A stretch of DNA of 64,000 bases, taken from Bradyrhizobium sp. B097 (GTDB lineage Bacteria; Pseudomonadota; Alphaproteobacteria; Rhizobiales; Xanthobacteraceae). The stretch covers positions 4,584,501-4,648,500 of the forward strand of contig NZ_CP152412.1 of NCBI RefSeq assembly GCF_038957035.1, given 5' to 3'. Under the pieces are notes generated by a model, which searched no databases, had not been told where the DNA came from, and saw nothing but the letters and a program-made list of their open reading frames with translations. Shown piece by piece: positions 36,045 to 45,564 of this stretch. Position 1 is the stretch's first letter, and each line of letters starts with the position of its first letter. The translations under genes were made by a program, and so were the position numbers.

Positions 36045-37739
36045 CTAGGTGTTTGCCGGCGGCTTCCTGTTGTCCAACACGCTGTCGAGCGTGCGCATCC
36101 AGTCTGCGCTATCGGTCTTGTCGGCAAGACCATCCGCCTGAAGCAGATCCCGCAACTGCGCGTGCGCGCCGACGATACAGAACGTGATTCCGCGCGATGC
36201 GGTTTCCTGGTGAAGATCGTGGAGCATGCGCGACCCCGCGAGGTCGATGAACGGCGAGGCTGACAGGTCGCAGGCCACCAGCTTGACGTCGGGGGACGTC
36301 CGGAGCGCCGCCAATACCGTTTCGAAGATCGTCTCGGCATTGACATAAAGTAGCGAGGTTTCCGGGCGGAACGCGATGATCCCGGTCAACGTCTCCACGT
36401 CGTCGTGCCGCGCCCGGTCGGAATAGCGGCCGCTACCAGGCAGACGGCCGAGAAACGCGATATTCGGCTGGGACGCGCGCAACAGCAGCAGGAAGATAGT
36501 GGCGATGGCGGCCAGCAGCACGCCCTGCAGGATCCCGAGGAACAGCACGGATACGAGCGCGATGACCGCCGCATAGAAATCGATCCGGCTGATCCGCCAC
36601 ATCCTGGCGAGTGCCGGAATATCGACCAATTTGTAGACCGCCGAAAAGACGATCGCGGCAAGCACGGTCTTCGGCAGATTGGTCAGAAGACCCGTGAAAA
36701 ACAGCAGGCAGAGTGCAAGGGTTGCCGAACAGAACACGAGGGCCAACGGCGTCCGCGCGCCGGCAGCGTCATTCACGGCTGACTGCGACAGCCCGCCGGC
36801 GACGGGATAACCGTGCCCGAACGCCGCAGCGAGATTGGCCGCGCCGAGCCCCAGAAACTCCTGCCGGACATCGAGTGCATAACCGTGCTTTGCCGCAAAG
36901 CTTCGCGCGGCGGACACGCCTTCCACGTAAGCCAGCACAAGGCATCCGGCGGCGATGGGAAACAGATCGTCAAATTCGAGCAAGCCGAACGTCGGCAGCG
37001 CAAGGCTTGGCAACCCGGTCGGGATCTTTCCGGTCACCGGCAATCCCATGTCCGCAAGTCCAAGGACGGAGACCGTGAGGATCGAGAGCGCCACCACGGC
37101 GAGCCCAACGGGCCTTCCCGGCAGCCTGCGCTCGCCGAGCAGGAGCAGCACGGTCGCAGCCGCACCGATGCCGAGCACCAGCGGCCGGGTATCGCCCAAC
37201 TGGCCGGCCAGCTTGATCGCGCGGTCGAAAAAATTGTGGCCGCCGCCTGCCACGCCGAACAGGCTCGGCAGCTGGCTCATGATGATGGTGAGCCCTGCCC
37301 CGGCCTTGAAGCCGACCAGGATGCTGTCGCTGATCAACCGCACCAGCAGGCTGAGCCTCAACAGCCAGGCGATCAGGCAGAGCGCCGCGACGCTGAAGGC
37401 AACGAGGCTGACGATCTGTCCGTAACGCGTGGCATCGCCGCCGGCCAATATGCCGACGGCGCCGGCGATCATCAGCGAGATCGCCGAGGTTGGTCCGACC
37501 GCGAGTTGCCGGGATGAACCCAGCAACGCGTAACCCACGCCGCCAAGCAGGTAGCCATAGACGCCGATCTGCGGCGGCAGACCGGCGAGGCCCGCATAGG
37601 CCAGCGACACCGGGATCGCGTAGGCCGCCAGCGTGACCCCGGCGATGGCGTCGCCGCCCAGCCAGGAGGCGCGATAGTCGGCAAGCCAGTTCGCCGGCGG
37701 AAACCGTCGGACCCAACTTGTCTCGCCCTGGATCGACAT
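36045..37739 (-). CDS. SulP-family anion transporter with STAS domain
   Basis: About 564 residues from ATG 37739; starts up to GTG 37799 are possible, but 37739 gives the 62-bp distance to the FixK box shared by other genes. SulP text: GVTLAAYAIPVSLAYAGLAG, GVYGYLLGGVGYALLGSSRQ, GPTSAISLMIAGAVGILAG, FPVAGGLSQSAVN-like (here GYPVAGGLSQSAVNDAAGAR). The C-terminal STAS domain has LVACDLSASPFIDLAGSRML. Substrate could be sulfate, bicarbonate or a dicarboxylate; not decided by sequence. Confidence 0.92.
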   Translation of the reverse strand: MSIQGETSWVRRFPPANWLADYRASWLGGDAIAGVTLAAYAIPVSLAYAGLAGLPPQIGVYGYLLGGVGYALLGSSRQLAVGPTSAISLMIAGAVGILAGGDATRYGQIVSLVAFSVAALCLIAWLLRLSLLVRLISDSILVGFKAGAGLTIIMSQLPSLFGVAGGGHNFFDRAIKLAGQLGDTRPLVLGIGAAATVLLLLGERRLPGRPVGLAVVALSILTVSVLGLADMGLPVTGKIPTGLPSLALPTFGLLEFDDLFPIAAGCLVLAYVEGVSAARSFAAKHGYALDVRQEFLGLGAANLAAAFGHGYPVAGGLSQSAVNDAAGARTPLALVFCSATLALCLLFFTGLLTNLPKTVLAAIVFSAVYKLVDIPALARMWRISRIDFYAAVIALVSVLFLGILQGVLLAAIATIFLLLLRASQPNIAFLGRLPGSGRYSDRARHDDVETLTGIIAFRPETSLLYVNAETIFETVLAALRTSPDVKLVACDLSASPFIDLAGSRMLHDLHQETASRGITFCIVGAHAQLRDLLQADGLADKTDSADWMRTLDSVLDNRKPPANT

Positions 37740-37800
37740 CAAGTCCGCCGTATCAAGCCGCATTGGACGCATGTGGTTGTGCCGGGCGGACCGATCCACG

Positions 37801-37814
37801 TTGATTCAGATCAA
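37801..37814. promoter_or_regulatory. FixK/FNR-type box between divergent units
   Basis: TTGAT-TCAG-ATCAA, perfect. 62 bp before the SulP start at 37739 and 75 bp before the hydrolase ATG 37889. Confidence 0.8.
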
Positions 37815-37888
37815 GCGTCGCCCTCGCGGATCAACACTACGATTGTCGTGACCTGCACATTTGCGGGTGAAACGCCGGAAGGCATGGC

Positions 37889-38776
37889 ATGCGTCAGCAC
37901 GGCTTACGGGCCCTCGCGACCGTAACACTTCTCCTGCTTGGTCTGACCACCCCGGCACGCGCCGACGACACAAGCCCATCCCAACGCATCCAGGAGGAGA
38001 TCTGGGCATTGCCGCTGCCGCTACCCATGTTCGCCTATCTGGTTCGACCGCTCGGCGACGGCCCTTTCCCGTTGGTCATCATGAACCACGGCGTGTCGCT
38101 GAAGGCCCGGGATCGCAGCTTCTTCCCGCTGGTCGAGTTTCGTGATGCCGCAATGTGGTTTGCGCGGCGCGGCTATCTCGTGGTGGCACCGGTCGGCACC
38201 GGCTATGGCGCTGCGGCCATCGATATTCCGGAGCGCGGTCTTTATGGCCCGTTCTTCTCCAAGATCGGGAAATGCGCCAATCCGAATTTCCTCGATCCGG
38301 GTCTCGCCGTCGCGCAGGTCGATCTCTGGATCATTGATTACATGGCCGCCGAAAAGCGCACCTTGCCGAACGGCGTCGTCGTCGTCGGGCAGTCGGCCGG
38401 CGGCTGGGCCGCGATTGCGCTGTCGAGCCTTAACCCGCCGCAAGTCAAGGCCATCATCACCTTCGCGGCGGGCCGCGGCGGCCGTGTCGACGGCAAGCCC
38501 AACAACAATTGCGGTCCCGAAAAACTGGTCGAAGCAACCGGCGTGTTTGGCCACACGTCGCGGGTGCCCATGCTGTGGCTCTACATCGAGAATGACACGT
38601 TCTTCGGCCCGGCCCTGTCGAAGCGAATGTACGAGGCCTTCACGCGCGCCGGCGGCCGGGCCGAGTACCATCTATTGCCGCCGTTCGGCGACGAGGGGCA
38701 TTTCCTGATCGGCTCTCCCGATGCCATTCCCATCTGGTCGCCATTGGTCGAGCGATTTCTGGACAACGTTCGCTAG
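37889..38776 (+). CDS. Secreted alpha/beta hydrolase
   Basis: 295 residues, signal peptide ending near TPARAD. Nucleophile elbow VVVGQSAGGWAAI (about 167), the acid in YIENDTFFGP, and the His in GDEGHFLIG. Close in style to dienelactone-hydrolase or poly-esterase-like exported hydrolases. Substrate unknown. It precedes the IalB gene by 25 bp. Confidence 0.88.
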   Translation: MRQHGLRALATVTLLLLGLTTPARADDTSPSQRIQEEIWALPLPLPMFAYLVRPLGDGPFPLVIMNHGVSLKARDRSFFPLVEFRDAAMWFARRGYLVVAPVGTGYGAAAIDIPERGLYGPFFSKIGKCANPNFLDPGLAVAQVDLWIIDYMAAEKRTLPNGVVVVGQSAGGWAAIALSSLNPPQVKAIITFAAGRGGRVDGKPNNNCGPEKLVEATGVFGHTSRVPMLWLYIENDTFFGPALSKRMYEAFTRAGGRAEYHLLPPFGDEGHFLIGSPDAIPIWSPLVERFLDNVR

Positions 38777-38801
38777 GCGCAATCTCGCTGGAGGAGCATC
38801 C

Positions 38802-39404
38802 ATGGTCCGATATGGTGGCTTGTACGGTGCCTCGTATGGTCCCTTGGCGACGTTGGTGCTGTTCGCGGTCAACATCGGTGCTGCACACAGCCAGCAGGCG
38901 CCCCCGCCGCCCGCTGCGGTCAAGGACGGCGCGGAGGTGGCTCCGCGGGGCGCACGCGCGGCGCGGGACGTTAAATTTGGCGAATGGCGAAAGCTCTGCT
39001 TCACCGCGGCTGGCGCCAGGACATTATGCCGGACCACGATCACCGGCACCTTCGGGACCGGCCAGACGGCCGCTCGCGTCGATCTGATCGAGCGCGAAGA
39101 CGGGACCTCCCGCCTCCAGCTTTTCCTGCCGGTCGGGATGTACCTGCAAGCCGGGGTCAAGCTGTCGGTCGACCAGCAGCAGGTCCATCGCATGCCCTAT
39201 ACCTGGTGCGTGAGCAACATGTGCATTGCAGCCGATGTTGCCGATCCCACGCTCATCGAGCAAATGGATCGCGGAAAGATGCTCTCGATAGAGGTGGTCG
39301 ACACCAGCATTCTGACCTTGACGACATCGGTGCCGCTCGACCGCTTTGCGACCGTTCGCAAGGGAGCACCCGCGCTGACGCTCGATCAAGCCATCGACGA
39401 ATGA
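38802..39404 (+). CDS. Invasion-associated locus B (IalB)-family protein
   Basis: 200 residues from ATG 38802 (GGAGGAGC before it). Signal peptide ending near AHSQQA. IalB core: FGEWRKLCFTAAGARTLCRT, RLQLFLPVGMYLQAGVKLSV, and YTWCVSNMCIAADV, with the conserved cysteine pairs. Family members are exported; in Bartonella IalB is linked to erythrocyte entry, but environmental species carry many copies. Its 3' end overlaps the receiver gene on the other strand by 19 bp. Confidence 0.88.
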   Translation: MVRYGGLYGASYGPLATLVLFAVNIGAAHSQQAPPPPAAVKDGAEVAPRGARAARDVKFGEWRKLCFTAAGARTLCRTTITGTFGTGQTAARVDLIEREDGTSRLQLFLPVGMYLQAGVKLSVDQQQVHRMPYTWCVSNMCIAADVADPTLIEQMDRGKMLSIEVVDTSILTLTTSVPLDRFATVRKGAPALTLDQAIDE

Positions 39405-39859
39405 TCGAGACGCGCGCTCGCTGCGCCAACCAATAATTGTTCGATCGGCTGCATCAGCGACTTTGCCGTGAACGGCTTGGTCAGATAGGCCACGCATCCC
39501 GATGCCATTGCGGCCATGCGTGTCGCCGGGTTGTCATTTCCGGTGATGTAAATGACGGGGACCTCGATGCCTTGATCCGCCAGGCGATGCCGCAGCTCGA
39601 TCCCTGAACCATCGCTGAGATTGATGTCCAGGATCAGACACAGCGCGCCATCGAAGCCACCGTCACTTAGCAAAGCAGTTCCGGTCTCGAATAATCTGGA
39701 TGCAAATCCATATTCCCGAAGCAGCCGTCCGATTCCCCGGAGCATCGAGGGGTTATCGTCCACAACGAAAACAATTCTCGGGGTCGGCAAATTCTGAAAC
39801 CTCCACCTCGGCGCCGCGATCCGATGCCCATGTCCCGATGCAGGACACTTAACCTCCAT
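39386..39859 (-). CDS. Single-domain response regulator
   Basis: 157 residues. Receiver domain: VVDDNPSMLRGIGRLLREYG, phosphoacceptor in CLILDINLSDGSG, T in YITGNDNPATR, and K in YLTKPFTAKSL. No output domain. The N-terminal ~28 residues are not part of the receiver, so the true start may be further in (a TTG near 39793). It may act as a phosphate sink or adaptor for the adjacent FixJ/HK pair. Confidence 0.85.
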   Translation of the reverse strand: MEVKCPASGHGHRIAAPRWRFQNLPTPRIVFVVDDNPSMLRGIGRLLREYGFASRLFETGTALLSDGGFDGALCLILDINLSDGSGIELRHRLADQGIEVPVIYITGNDNPATRMAAMASGCVAYLTKPFTAKSLMQPIEQLLVGAASARLDHSSMA

Positions 39860-39974
39860 CGGCGCGCGACACCGTCGCGGGCACTGTTGGAGATAAACGC
39901 CGTCACAGAGCTTTCATATTGTACCATGGGACAGGACGGCCGCAGCCGCGCCCGCGGCGGGTCACCCCTTGACC

Positions 39975-40595
39975 TCAACCGTCAAGCTCGCGCGCGCCGA
40001 GCCGCTCGGCGATCGAGACCAGCTCGGCAAGCGACTGCACCTTCATCTTCTCCATGACCTGGTGACGATGCGCCTTGATCGTGCGTTCCGTCGTGCCGAG
40101 CTCATAGGCGATCTGCTTGTTGATCCGACCGCGCACAATCAAATCGAATACCTGCCGCTCGCGCGGGGTCAACCTTGCCAGCAGCGCGCGGAGTGAGTCG
40201 AGCCTGGTTCGCCGGCTGCGGGTCAACTCGTGCCGCGCGACAGCGCGATTGATTGCCTCGATCAGTTGCTCTGACGCGATCGGCTTGGTCAGGAAATCCT
40301 CGGCTCCGGCCTTGATCGCCTGCACGGTCGTCGCCGTGTCGGCATGTCCAGTGAGGAATACGATCGGAAGCGTTGACTCCAGCTCGTTGAGGCGTATCTG
40401 CAGCTCCGGACCACTCATGCCGGGAATGCGCACGTCCAGCAGGATACAGCCGGCATCTTCGTCGCCCGGCAATTGATCAAGCAGTTGCCGGGCCGATGCA
40501 TAGGTCGCAACACGGTAGCCGGCGAGCTTGAGCCTGCGCTCAAGTGCTGTGCGAAACGAGGCGTCGTCGTCGACAATATGCACGTAAGCGTGCAT
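39975..40595 (-). CDS. FixJ-like response regulator (receiver + LuxR HTH)
   Basis: 206 residues. Receiver: HIVDDDASFRTALERRLKLA, CILLDVRIPGMSGPE (phosphoacceptor Asp ~54), FLTGHADTATTVQ, FLTKPIA. C-terminal LuxR-type HTH: LTPRERQVFDLIVRGRINKQ, ELGTTERTIKAHRHQVMEKM. This is the FixJ/TodT architecture. It is 84 bp downstream of the sensor kinase gene on the same strand and is presumably its partner. Confidence 0.92.
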   Translation of the reverse strand: MHAYVHIVDDDASFRTALERRLKLAGYRVATYASARQLLDQLPGDEDAGCILLDVRIPGMSGPELQIRLNELESTLPIVFLTGHADTATTVQAIKAGAEDFLTKPIASEQLIEAINRAVARHELTRSRRTRLDSLRALLARLTPRERQVFDLIVRGRINKQIAYELGTTERTIKAHRHQVMEKMKVQSLAELVSIAERLGARELDG

Positions 40596-40679
40596 TACCC
40601 TCTCTCCTACACAACCGACGACAAAGACTGCGATCGTTAAGTTAGCACTGCCTCCTGCTAAAGTAAGAGCCCAAACGCG

Positions 40680-42524
40680 CTATGCCGCCAGCGGCAATGA
40701 CAGATGGAAAGCCGCTCCACCACCGGACTGGTTCTCAGCCCAGATCTGACCACTATGTGCCAGAACGATCGTCCGCGCGATAGACAGTCCGATGCCCATT
40801 CCCTGCTCCTTTGTTGTGAAGAACGGATCGAAAATCTCGTTCAGCCTGTCCGGGGGAATTCCCGGACCGGAATCGGAGATCGAAATCACGGCCGACGCCC
40901 CTCCGTTGACTTCGGTACGACCGATGATCGTGCGTCCGTAGGGCATCTTTCCCATTGCGTCCATGCTATTGACCACGAGGTTGAGAATGACCTGCTGCAA
41001 CTGGACCGGGTCTCCTTTCACCAGCAGGGTCTGCGGCGACGTCTGCAGGTAGATTGCGACGTTGCGTGCCGACGCCTGCAGCTTGAGGAAATCGAATGCT
41101 TCCCGCATGGTCTGGTTGAGATCGATCTCCTTCTTCTCAAACGGCACACGCTTCAGCAGGCTGCGCATCCGCCGGATCACCTCGCTCGCACGCAAATCAT
41201 CGCGCTTGATGTCGGAAATGATTTCCCGCACCTCCTGAAGGTCGGGCGTCGGCGAGCCGAGGATCAGTTCCGCGCTCTCGGCATTGGTCAGGATCGAGCC
41301 AAGCGGCTGGTTGAGCTCATGCGCAATCGAGGACGACAATTCTCCGGCGGTCGCCTGTCGATTGCTATGAGCAAGCTGGGAAAGGCGATTGCGGGCCTCG
41401 ACCTCCGCCTTTCGTCGCATGAACCGCTCGTGCAGCAGGAACGCAATCAGCATGGTCTGGACCAGCAACGCCGCAGCGAGCGCAACGGCCCGCCAGCGAT
41501 ACTTTTCCAGAAAGGTCGGCTCCCGGAAGCGGATTTCGCTGCCTTTCGGCAGACTGGCTTCGCTGACATTCCAGCGCTGCAGCTGCTGCCAGTTGAAGAT
41601 CGGCTTCACGGCATCGATGATCGACGGCGGCAGGTTTTCCGGCGCCTCGCCATCCAGGAGCCGCAGCGCCCTGTGTGCCGCCTCGGCGCCGATCAAGGAC
41701 GGGACGATAACGAATCCGCCGATGCCGCCCGGCTCGAGGAACGTCTCCGCCGCAACGACAATGGGACGATTTGCCTTCGCTGCGACAAATGCGAGGGCAT
41801 CTGAGGGTGGATAATAGTTGCCTTTGCCGTCGCTATAGAGCCCTGTGTAGATGATCGCGCTGTGGTCCGGTAGCGCGGCAACCTTGTCGATGACGTCAGG
41901 CATCGGACGTCCGATGATCTCGATCAGGTCGAGGCCCGGAAGGCCGGCCGCCGCCTGGTCCTTCCAATTGCGAAAAAGAACTTGCCGATCCCATTCTGCG
42001 CCAACGAGCACGACCGTCTTGAGGTCTGGCAGCACAGCGCGGGCAGCCAAGACGGCATCCTTGAGCTTCAAGGTCACGATCCCGCCGGTGACATAGGCCG
42101 GCGGCCGCAATCGCCTGAAATCGGCCTCTTCGACCAGCGTAAACACGATCGGCGTGTCGGGCCAAAGCTGCGGGCGCCAGCGGATTGCAAGCTCGAGCGC
42201 CGCCGCTCCAACGGCAATCACGACGCCGATCGGTCGATCGCGGTATTTCTCCTCGAGAAATCTCCGGAAATCCTCCTGATAGGCCTCACCGCCGAAACGA
42301 TTGAGATCGAGGCTTTCCGTGTAGATTGTCGTCGGAGCGTGACCGTGCGCGCTCACGGCCTCCCTCAGTCCAACGAAGACCTGATAGTAGAACGGGCCGC
42401 GCCGATCGGACTGGTCCAGCACCAGCATGGAATGCGGGCGCACCTCTTGCGCCCAGAGACCAGCCGGCGACAGCAAGCTCGCCAGCAGGATGATCAGTCC
42501 AGAGAGCCGAATTACCTTGCCCAT
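40680..42524 (-). CDS. Sensor histidine kinase with ABC-type substrate-binding sensor domain
   Basis: 614 residues. A signal peptide and a periplasmic ABC_sub_bind-type domain (about 30-310: LVLDQSDRRGPFYYQVFVGL, GVVIAVGAAALELAIRWRPQ, PIVFTLVEEADF) are followed by one TM (AVALAAALLVQTMLIAFLLH near 350). Kinase core: H-box GELSSSIAHELNQPLGSILT, N-box LNLVVNSMDAMGKM, DSGPGIPPDRLNEIFDPFFT and GIGLSIARTI. The PAS-free architecture suggests direct binding of a small molecule outside the cell. Ligand unknown. Confidence 0.9.
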   Translation of the reverse strand: MGKVIRLSGLIILLASLLSPAGLWAQEVRPHSMLVLDQSDRRGPFYYQVFVGLREAVSAHGHAPTTIYTESLDLNRFGGEAYQEDFRRFLEEKYRDRPIGVVIAVGAAALELAIRWRPQLWPDTPIVFTLVEEADFRRLRPPAYVTGGIVTLKLKDAVLAARAVLPDLKTVVLVGAEWDRQVLFRNWKDQAAAGLPGLDLIEIIGRPMPDVIDKVAALPDHSAIIYTGLYSDGKGNYYPPSDALAFVAAKANRPIVVAAETFLEPGGIGGFVIVPSLIGAEAAHRALRLLDGEAPENLPPSIIDAVKPIFNWQQLQRWNVSEASLPKGSEIRFREPTFLEKYRWRAVALAAALLVQTMLIAFLLHERFMRRKAEVEARNRLSQLAHSNRQATAGELSSSIAHELNQPLGSILTNAESAELILGSPTPDLQEVREIISDIKRDDLRASEVIRRMRSLLKRVPFEKKEIDLNQTMREAFDFLKLQASARNVAIYLQTSPQTLLVKGDPVQLQQVILNLVVNSMDAMGKMPYGRTIIGRTEVNGGASAVISISDSGPGIPPDRLNEIFDPFFTTKEQGMGIGLSIARTIVLAHSGQIWAENQSGGGAAFHLSLPLAA

Positions 42525-42771
42525 AGCGCTCGGAGCCGGAGACCAACGGGTTCAGGAAAACTAGCACGGTTATCGTCGTAAATGCTGAAAAGTAGTCCAA
42601 GGCTTGCGTATCAATTACGAACAAATTGCCGCATTCCCCGCACCCTGTCCTTTGGGACAATGGCCTCAAGACCAATAGAGGCTGGTCGGGACGTGTCGTA
42701 GTCATTGCGCGCGGACAAGCATTTTCGAGCCGCCACGGACGCCGCAACGTCATAGTAAAGAGAGTTGGTCC

Positions 42772-43440
42772 ATGTTCGCTCACGTCATTGTCAGACCGGC
42801 AAACGTACCGAGCATCCTCGGTGGGCTGACCGCCCAGCACGCCAACTTCATCACCAGCGAATTCCACTACAGAAGGGGTGCCGAGATCTACGGCGAGAAG
42901 GAGCCCGCGGAGTACGTCTACCAGATCGTTTCCGGCGCTGTCCGCAGCTACAAGCTGCTCTCCGACGGACGGCGTCAGATCGGTGCTTTTCACCTCGCCG
43001 GAGACATTTTCGGCCTTGAGAATGCCGAAACCCATCGCTTCACGGCCGAAGCGATCGTCGACACGAACGTGCGCCTCACCAAGCGGATGAGCCTCGAACG
43101 GGTCGCCCATTCCGACTCCACCCTCGCTCGCAACCTGCTGATCATGACCACGAGCAACCTGCAGCATGCCGAAGACCACATGCTGCTGCTCGGCCGCAAG
43201 ACCGCATTGGAGCGGGTCGCCGCGTTTCTGCTCGAAATGGACCGCCGGCTGACCGGCGTCGGCGTCGTCGCCCTGCCGATGTGCCGGCGCGATATCGCCG
43301 ACTATCTCGGGCTGACGCTGGAGACCGTATCGCGTGCACTATCCAGGCTGCACGCCTACGGGGCCCTCAACTTCCTCGGCTCGAACCAGCGCGAAATCAT
43401 GCTGGTTGACCGCGACCAGCTCTCCAGATTGGACAACTGA
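42772..43440 (+). CDS. CRP/FNR-family regulator, FixK-like
   Basis: 222 residues. Cyclic-nucleotide-binding-like N-terminal domain (GAEIYGEKEPAEYVYQIVSG, QIGAFHLAGDIFGLEN). The HTH is RRDIADYLGLTLETVSRALS, where E-x-x-S-R matches the FNR/FixK reading of TTGAT half-sites. There is no N-terminal cysteine cluster for an Fe-S centre, so FixK rather than FNR. One cysteine directly precedes the HTH (PMCRRD). Divergent from the sensor kinase, with 247 bp between. A plausible direct activator of the boxes in this region. Confidence 0.92.
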   Translation: MFAHVIVRPANVPSILGGLTAQHANFITSEFHYRRGAEIYGEKEPAEYVYQIVSGAVRSYKLLSDGRRQIGAFHLAGDIFGLENAETHRFTAEAIVDTNVRLTKRMSLERVAHSDSTLARNLLIMTTSNLQHAEDHMLLLGRKTALERVAAFLLEMDRRLTGVGVVALPMCRRDIADYLGLTLETVSRALSRLHAYGALNFLGSNQREIMLVDRDQLSRLDN

Positions 43441-43448
43441 CCGCGACA

Positions 43449-43889
43449 TTACCGGGATTTCGGGAGCGTCCCCTGGCGTTCGATGGTCTTTTGCAGCACC
43501 TCGAACAGGACCGCCGTCGACCAGCCGAACATCAGGATGCCGTTCATGGCGGCCATCGGGCCGACCAGCAGCCACTGCTTGACCGGAACGACGTCGCCAT
43601 AGCCGAGCGTGGTGTAATTCACAAAGGCGAAATAAAGCAGATTGCTGTCCGCGGGCGCTGCACCAATTGCAAGATAGGCCAGTGACCACACGACGATCTC
43701 CAAGGTGTGAGCCATCATCAGTATGAGCGCGGTCGCCACCATCACACCGCTGAGCTGCAGCCCAAACCGGCCAGTGGCGCTCAGGGTGACATTGCGCAGC
43801 AGTCCGATCACCCCGACGGTGAACAACGAGTGCAGTACAATATTGATCGCGCTGACCGCCGATCCCACGATGAGTTGAAATAACATCAT
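43449..43889 (-). CDS. Two-TM potassium channel-like protein
   Basis: 146 residues from ATG 43889 (ATGA overlap with the AI-2E gene). Hydrophobic helices surround a pore loop, FVNYTTLGYGDVVPVKQW, in which TLGYGD is the potassium selectivity filter. A large first part (LHSLFTVGVIGLLRNVTLSA) and no RCK or sensor domain. It may pass K+ when the proton potential changes, next to the AI-2E-family permease. Confidence 0.85.
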   Translation of the reverse strand: MMLFQLIVGSAVSAINIVLHSLFTVGVIGLLRNVTLSATGRFGLQLSGVMVATALILMMAHTLEIVVWSLAYLAIGAAPADSNLLYFAFVNYTTLGYGDVVPVKQWLLVGPMAAMNGILMFGWSTAVLFEVLQKTIERQGTLPKSR

Positions 43890-44965
43890 CCCTGCCCCGC
43901 CAGCCGGGCGCGGTCGTCCCGGATCCATGCCGTAATCAACTCCCAGCCGACCGCGAGAATGATGGGACCGATGAACAGGCCCACGATGCCATGCGCCAGC
44001 GTGCCGCCGATCACGCCGATAAAGATGACGAGCGCCGGCGTGGTCAGGCCCCGCCCCATGACCAGCGGCTTCAGCACATTGTCGAGGACGCCGACGACCA
44101 GGAAGAACAGCGTCAGGGCGAGCGCCGTCGTGAAGTCCTTGGTCGACCAGAGCCAGATGATGACGGGAAACAGCACGATCGCCGCCCCGATCTGCACGAT
44201 CGCCAGCAGCATTACGACAAATGCCAGCAGCCCCGCGCTCGGAATCCCCGCCAGCTTGAAGCCAACGCCGGCCAGCAGCGACTGCAGGACGGCGACGCCG
44301 ATGACGCCCTGCGAAACCGCCCGAATTGTCGCGCCGGCGAGGTCGAGGAAGTGCTCGCTCTGCTCCGGCACGATCCGGGACAGGAAACCCCTGCATGCCG
44401 CGGCAAGCTGCCGGCCGTGGGGCAACAGGAACCCTGCCAGCACGACCGCCAGCAGAAACTTCAACATTCCGACGCCGGCATTGCTGGCAAACGCAAACAG
44501 GATCCCGGCCAGCGGCTTCAGATGCGGCACGACCTCGCGCAACACGGCGCGCAGATTGATCGACGCGCGGTCCCAGAGGTCGTAGAGCGGGCCGCCGATC
44601 AGCGGCCAATCCTTGATCTCCGGCATCGGCGATGGCACGGCCACGTTACCGGCGCTCAGTTGTCCGGCGAGCTCCCGCACCCCCTCCACTGCCCCGATCC
44701 CGAGCCAGGCCGCCGGTCCGATGACGACGCCCAATACGGTCAAGGTCAGGACCAGGGCCGCGATGCCTGCACGGCCCCCGAGCATCCCTGTGAGCCAGTT
44801 GAACACCGGAAAGAGCGCGACCGCGAGTACGACACTCCAGGCCAGGATCGGCACGAACGGGCGGACCAGGACGAACGACCAGTAGATCAGCAGCGCCAGC
44901 AACCCGAGGCGAATTGCGAGCTGGATGAACTCGTCTCCGGCCACGAGTTGGCGAAGGGTTTTCAA
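43886..44965 (-). CDS. AI-2E family transporter
   Basis: 359 residues with about seven to eight transmembrane helices. Family text: FVPILAWSVVLAVALFPVFN near the N terminus, then FLLPHGRQL, and LVVGVLDNVLKPLVMGRGL and IFIGVIGGTLAHGIVGLFIGP in the C-terminal half (LKPxxxGxxxxxPxxxxxxxxxGG motif). Some members export autoinducer-2, others exchange Na+(Li+)/H+; the latter fits the neighbouring channel, but that is inference. Confidence 0.9.
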   Translation of the reverse strand: MKTLRQLVAGDEFIQLAIRLGLLALLIYWSFVLVRPFVPILAWSVVLAVALFPVFNWLTGMLGGRAGIAALVLTLTVLGVVIGPAAWLGIGAVEGVRELAGQLSAGNVAVPSPMPEIKDWPLIGGPLYDLWDRASINLRAVLREVVPHLKPLAGILFAFASNAGVGMLKFLLAVVLAGFLLPHGRQLAAACRGFLSRIVPEQSEHFLDLAGATIRAVSQGVIGVAVLQSLLAGVGFKLAGIPSAGLLAFVVMLLAIVQIGAAIVLFPVIIWLWSTKDFTTALALTLFFLVVGVLDNVLKPLVMGRGLTTPALVIFIGVIGGTLAHGIVGLFIGPIILAVGWELITAWIRDDRARLAGQG

Positions 44966-45032
44966 GAACGAGCTCTCGGTTGAGCGTCAGTAGGCACACG
45001 GGAGGCGGTGCCATCGCCTTGCCACAGGTGGC

Positions 45033-45046
45033 TTGATCCAGATCAA
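45033..45046. promoter_or_regulatory. FixK/FNR-type box between divergent units
   Basis: TTGAT-CCAG-ATCAA, perfect. 68 bp before the AI-2E start and 81 bp before the ATG at 45127. Confidence 0.8.
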
Positions 45047-45126
45047 GCGTCGGATGGCGCCGGCTGACAGGCTCGCCTCCGCCGTTTCGATCGCAGCCGG
45101 CGTGTCACCCTGATGTGGAGGACGTC

Positions 45127-45528
45127 ATGAAGAACACCAAAATCTTGCTGGCCTTGACCCTGCTTGCGAGCACGGTCGGCATTGGCACGGGCGAGGCGGC
45201 CCCGCTGCCGACCAACATCGCGGCCATGAAAGGCGTGGTCGACAACAACGCCGTTCAGGTCCGTTGGGGCGGCTGGGGTGGTGGCTGGCGCGGAGGCTGG
45301 GGCTATCGCGGTTGGAGAGGAGGCTACGGCGGCTGGGGCTATCGAGGATGGGGCGCCGCCGCTGCCGGTGCGATCGTCGGCGGAGCCATCGCGAGCTCGG
45401 CCTATGGCGGATACCCGTATTACGGCGCCGGATACGGCTATGGTTATGGCTCCGGATACGGCTATTGCCCGCCTGGCGCAGGTTACGGCTACGGCTACTA
45501 CGCCCAGCCGCGCTATTACGGTTGGTAG
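45127..45528 (+). CDS. Secreted Gly/Tyr/Trp-rich protein
   Basis: 133 residues from ATG 45127 (GTGGAGGAC upstream). Signal peptide ending near GEAAP. Then WGGWGGGWRGGWGYRGWRGG-type repeats, a short hydrophobic stretch (AAAAGAIVGGAIASSAYGG) and a tail of GYGYGYG units ending RYYGW. Such small proteins are common in Bradyrhizobium envelopes; function unknown. Low-complexity sequence. Confidence 0.85.
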   Translation: MKNTKILLALTLLASTVGIGTGEAAPLPTNIAAMKGVVDNNAVQVRWGGWGGGWRGGWGYRGWRGGYGGWGYRGWGAAAAGAIVGGAIASSAYGGYPYYGAGYGYGYGSGYGYCPPGAGYGYGYYAQPRYYGW

Positions 45529-45564
45529 GTCGGCCGTTGCACTCCCGGCTCGGTCGCGGTGAAG

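Noticed and set aside
42596..42616. FixK box in front of the FixK-like gene (ATCAA at 42608-42612)
   Set aside because: Only one half-site fits; the opposite half does not align at the required spacing.
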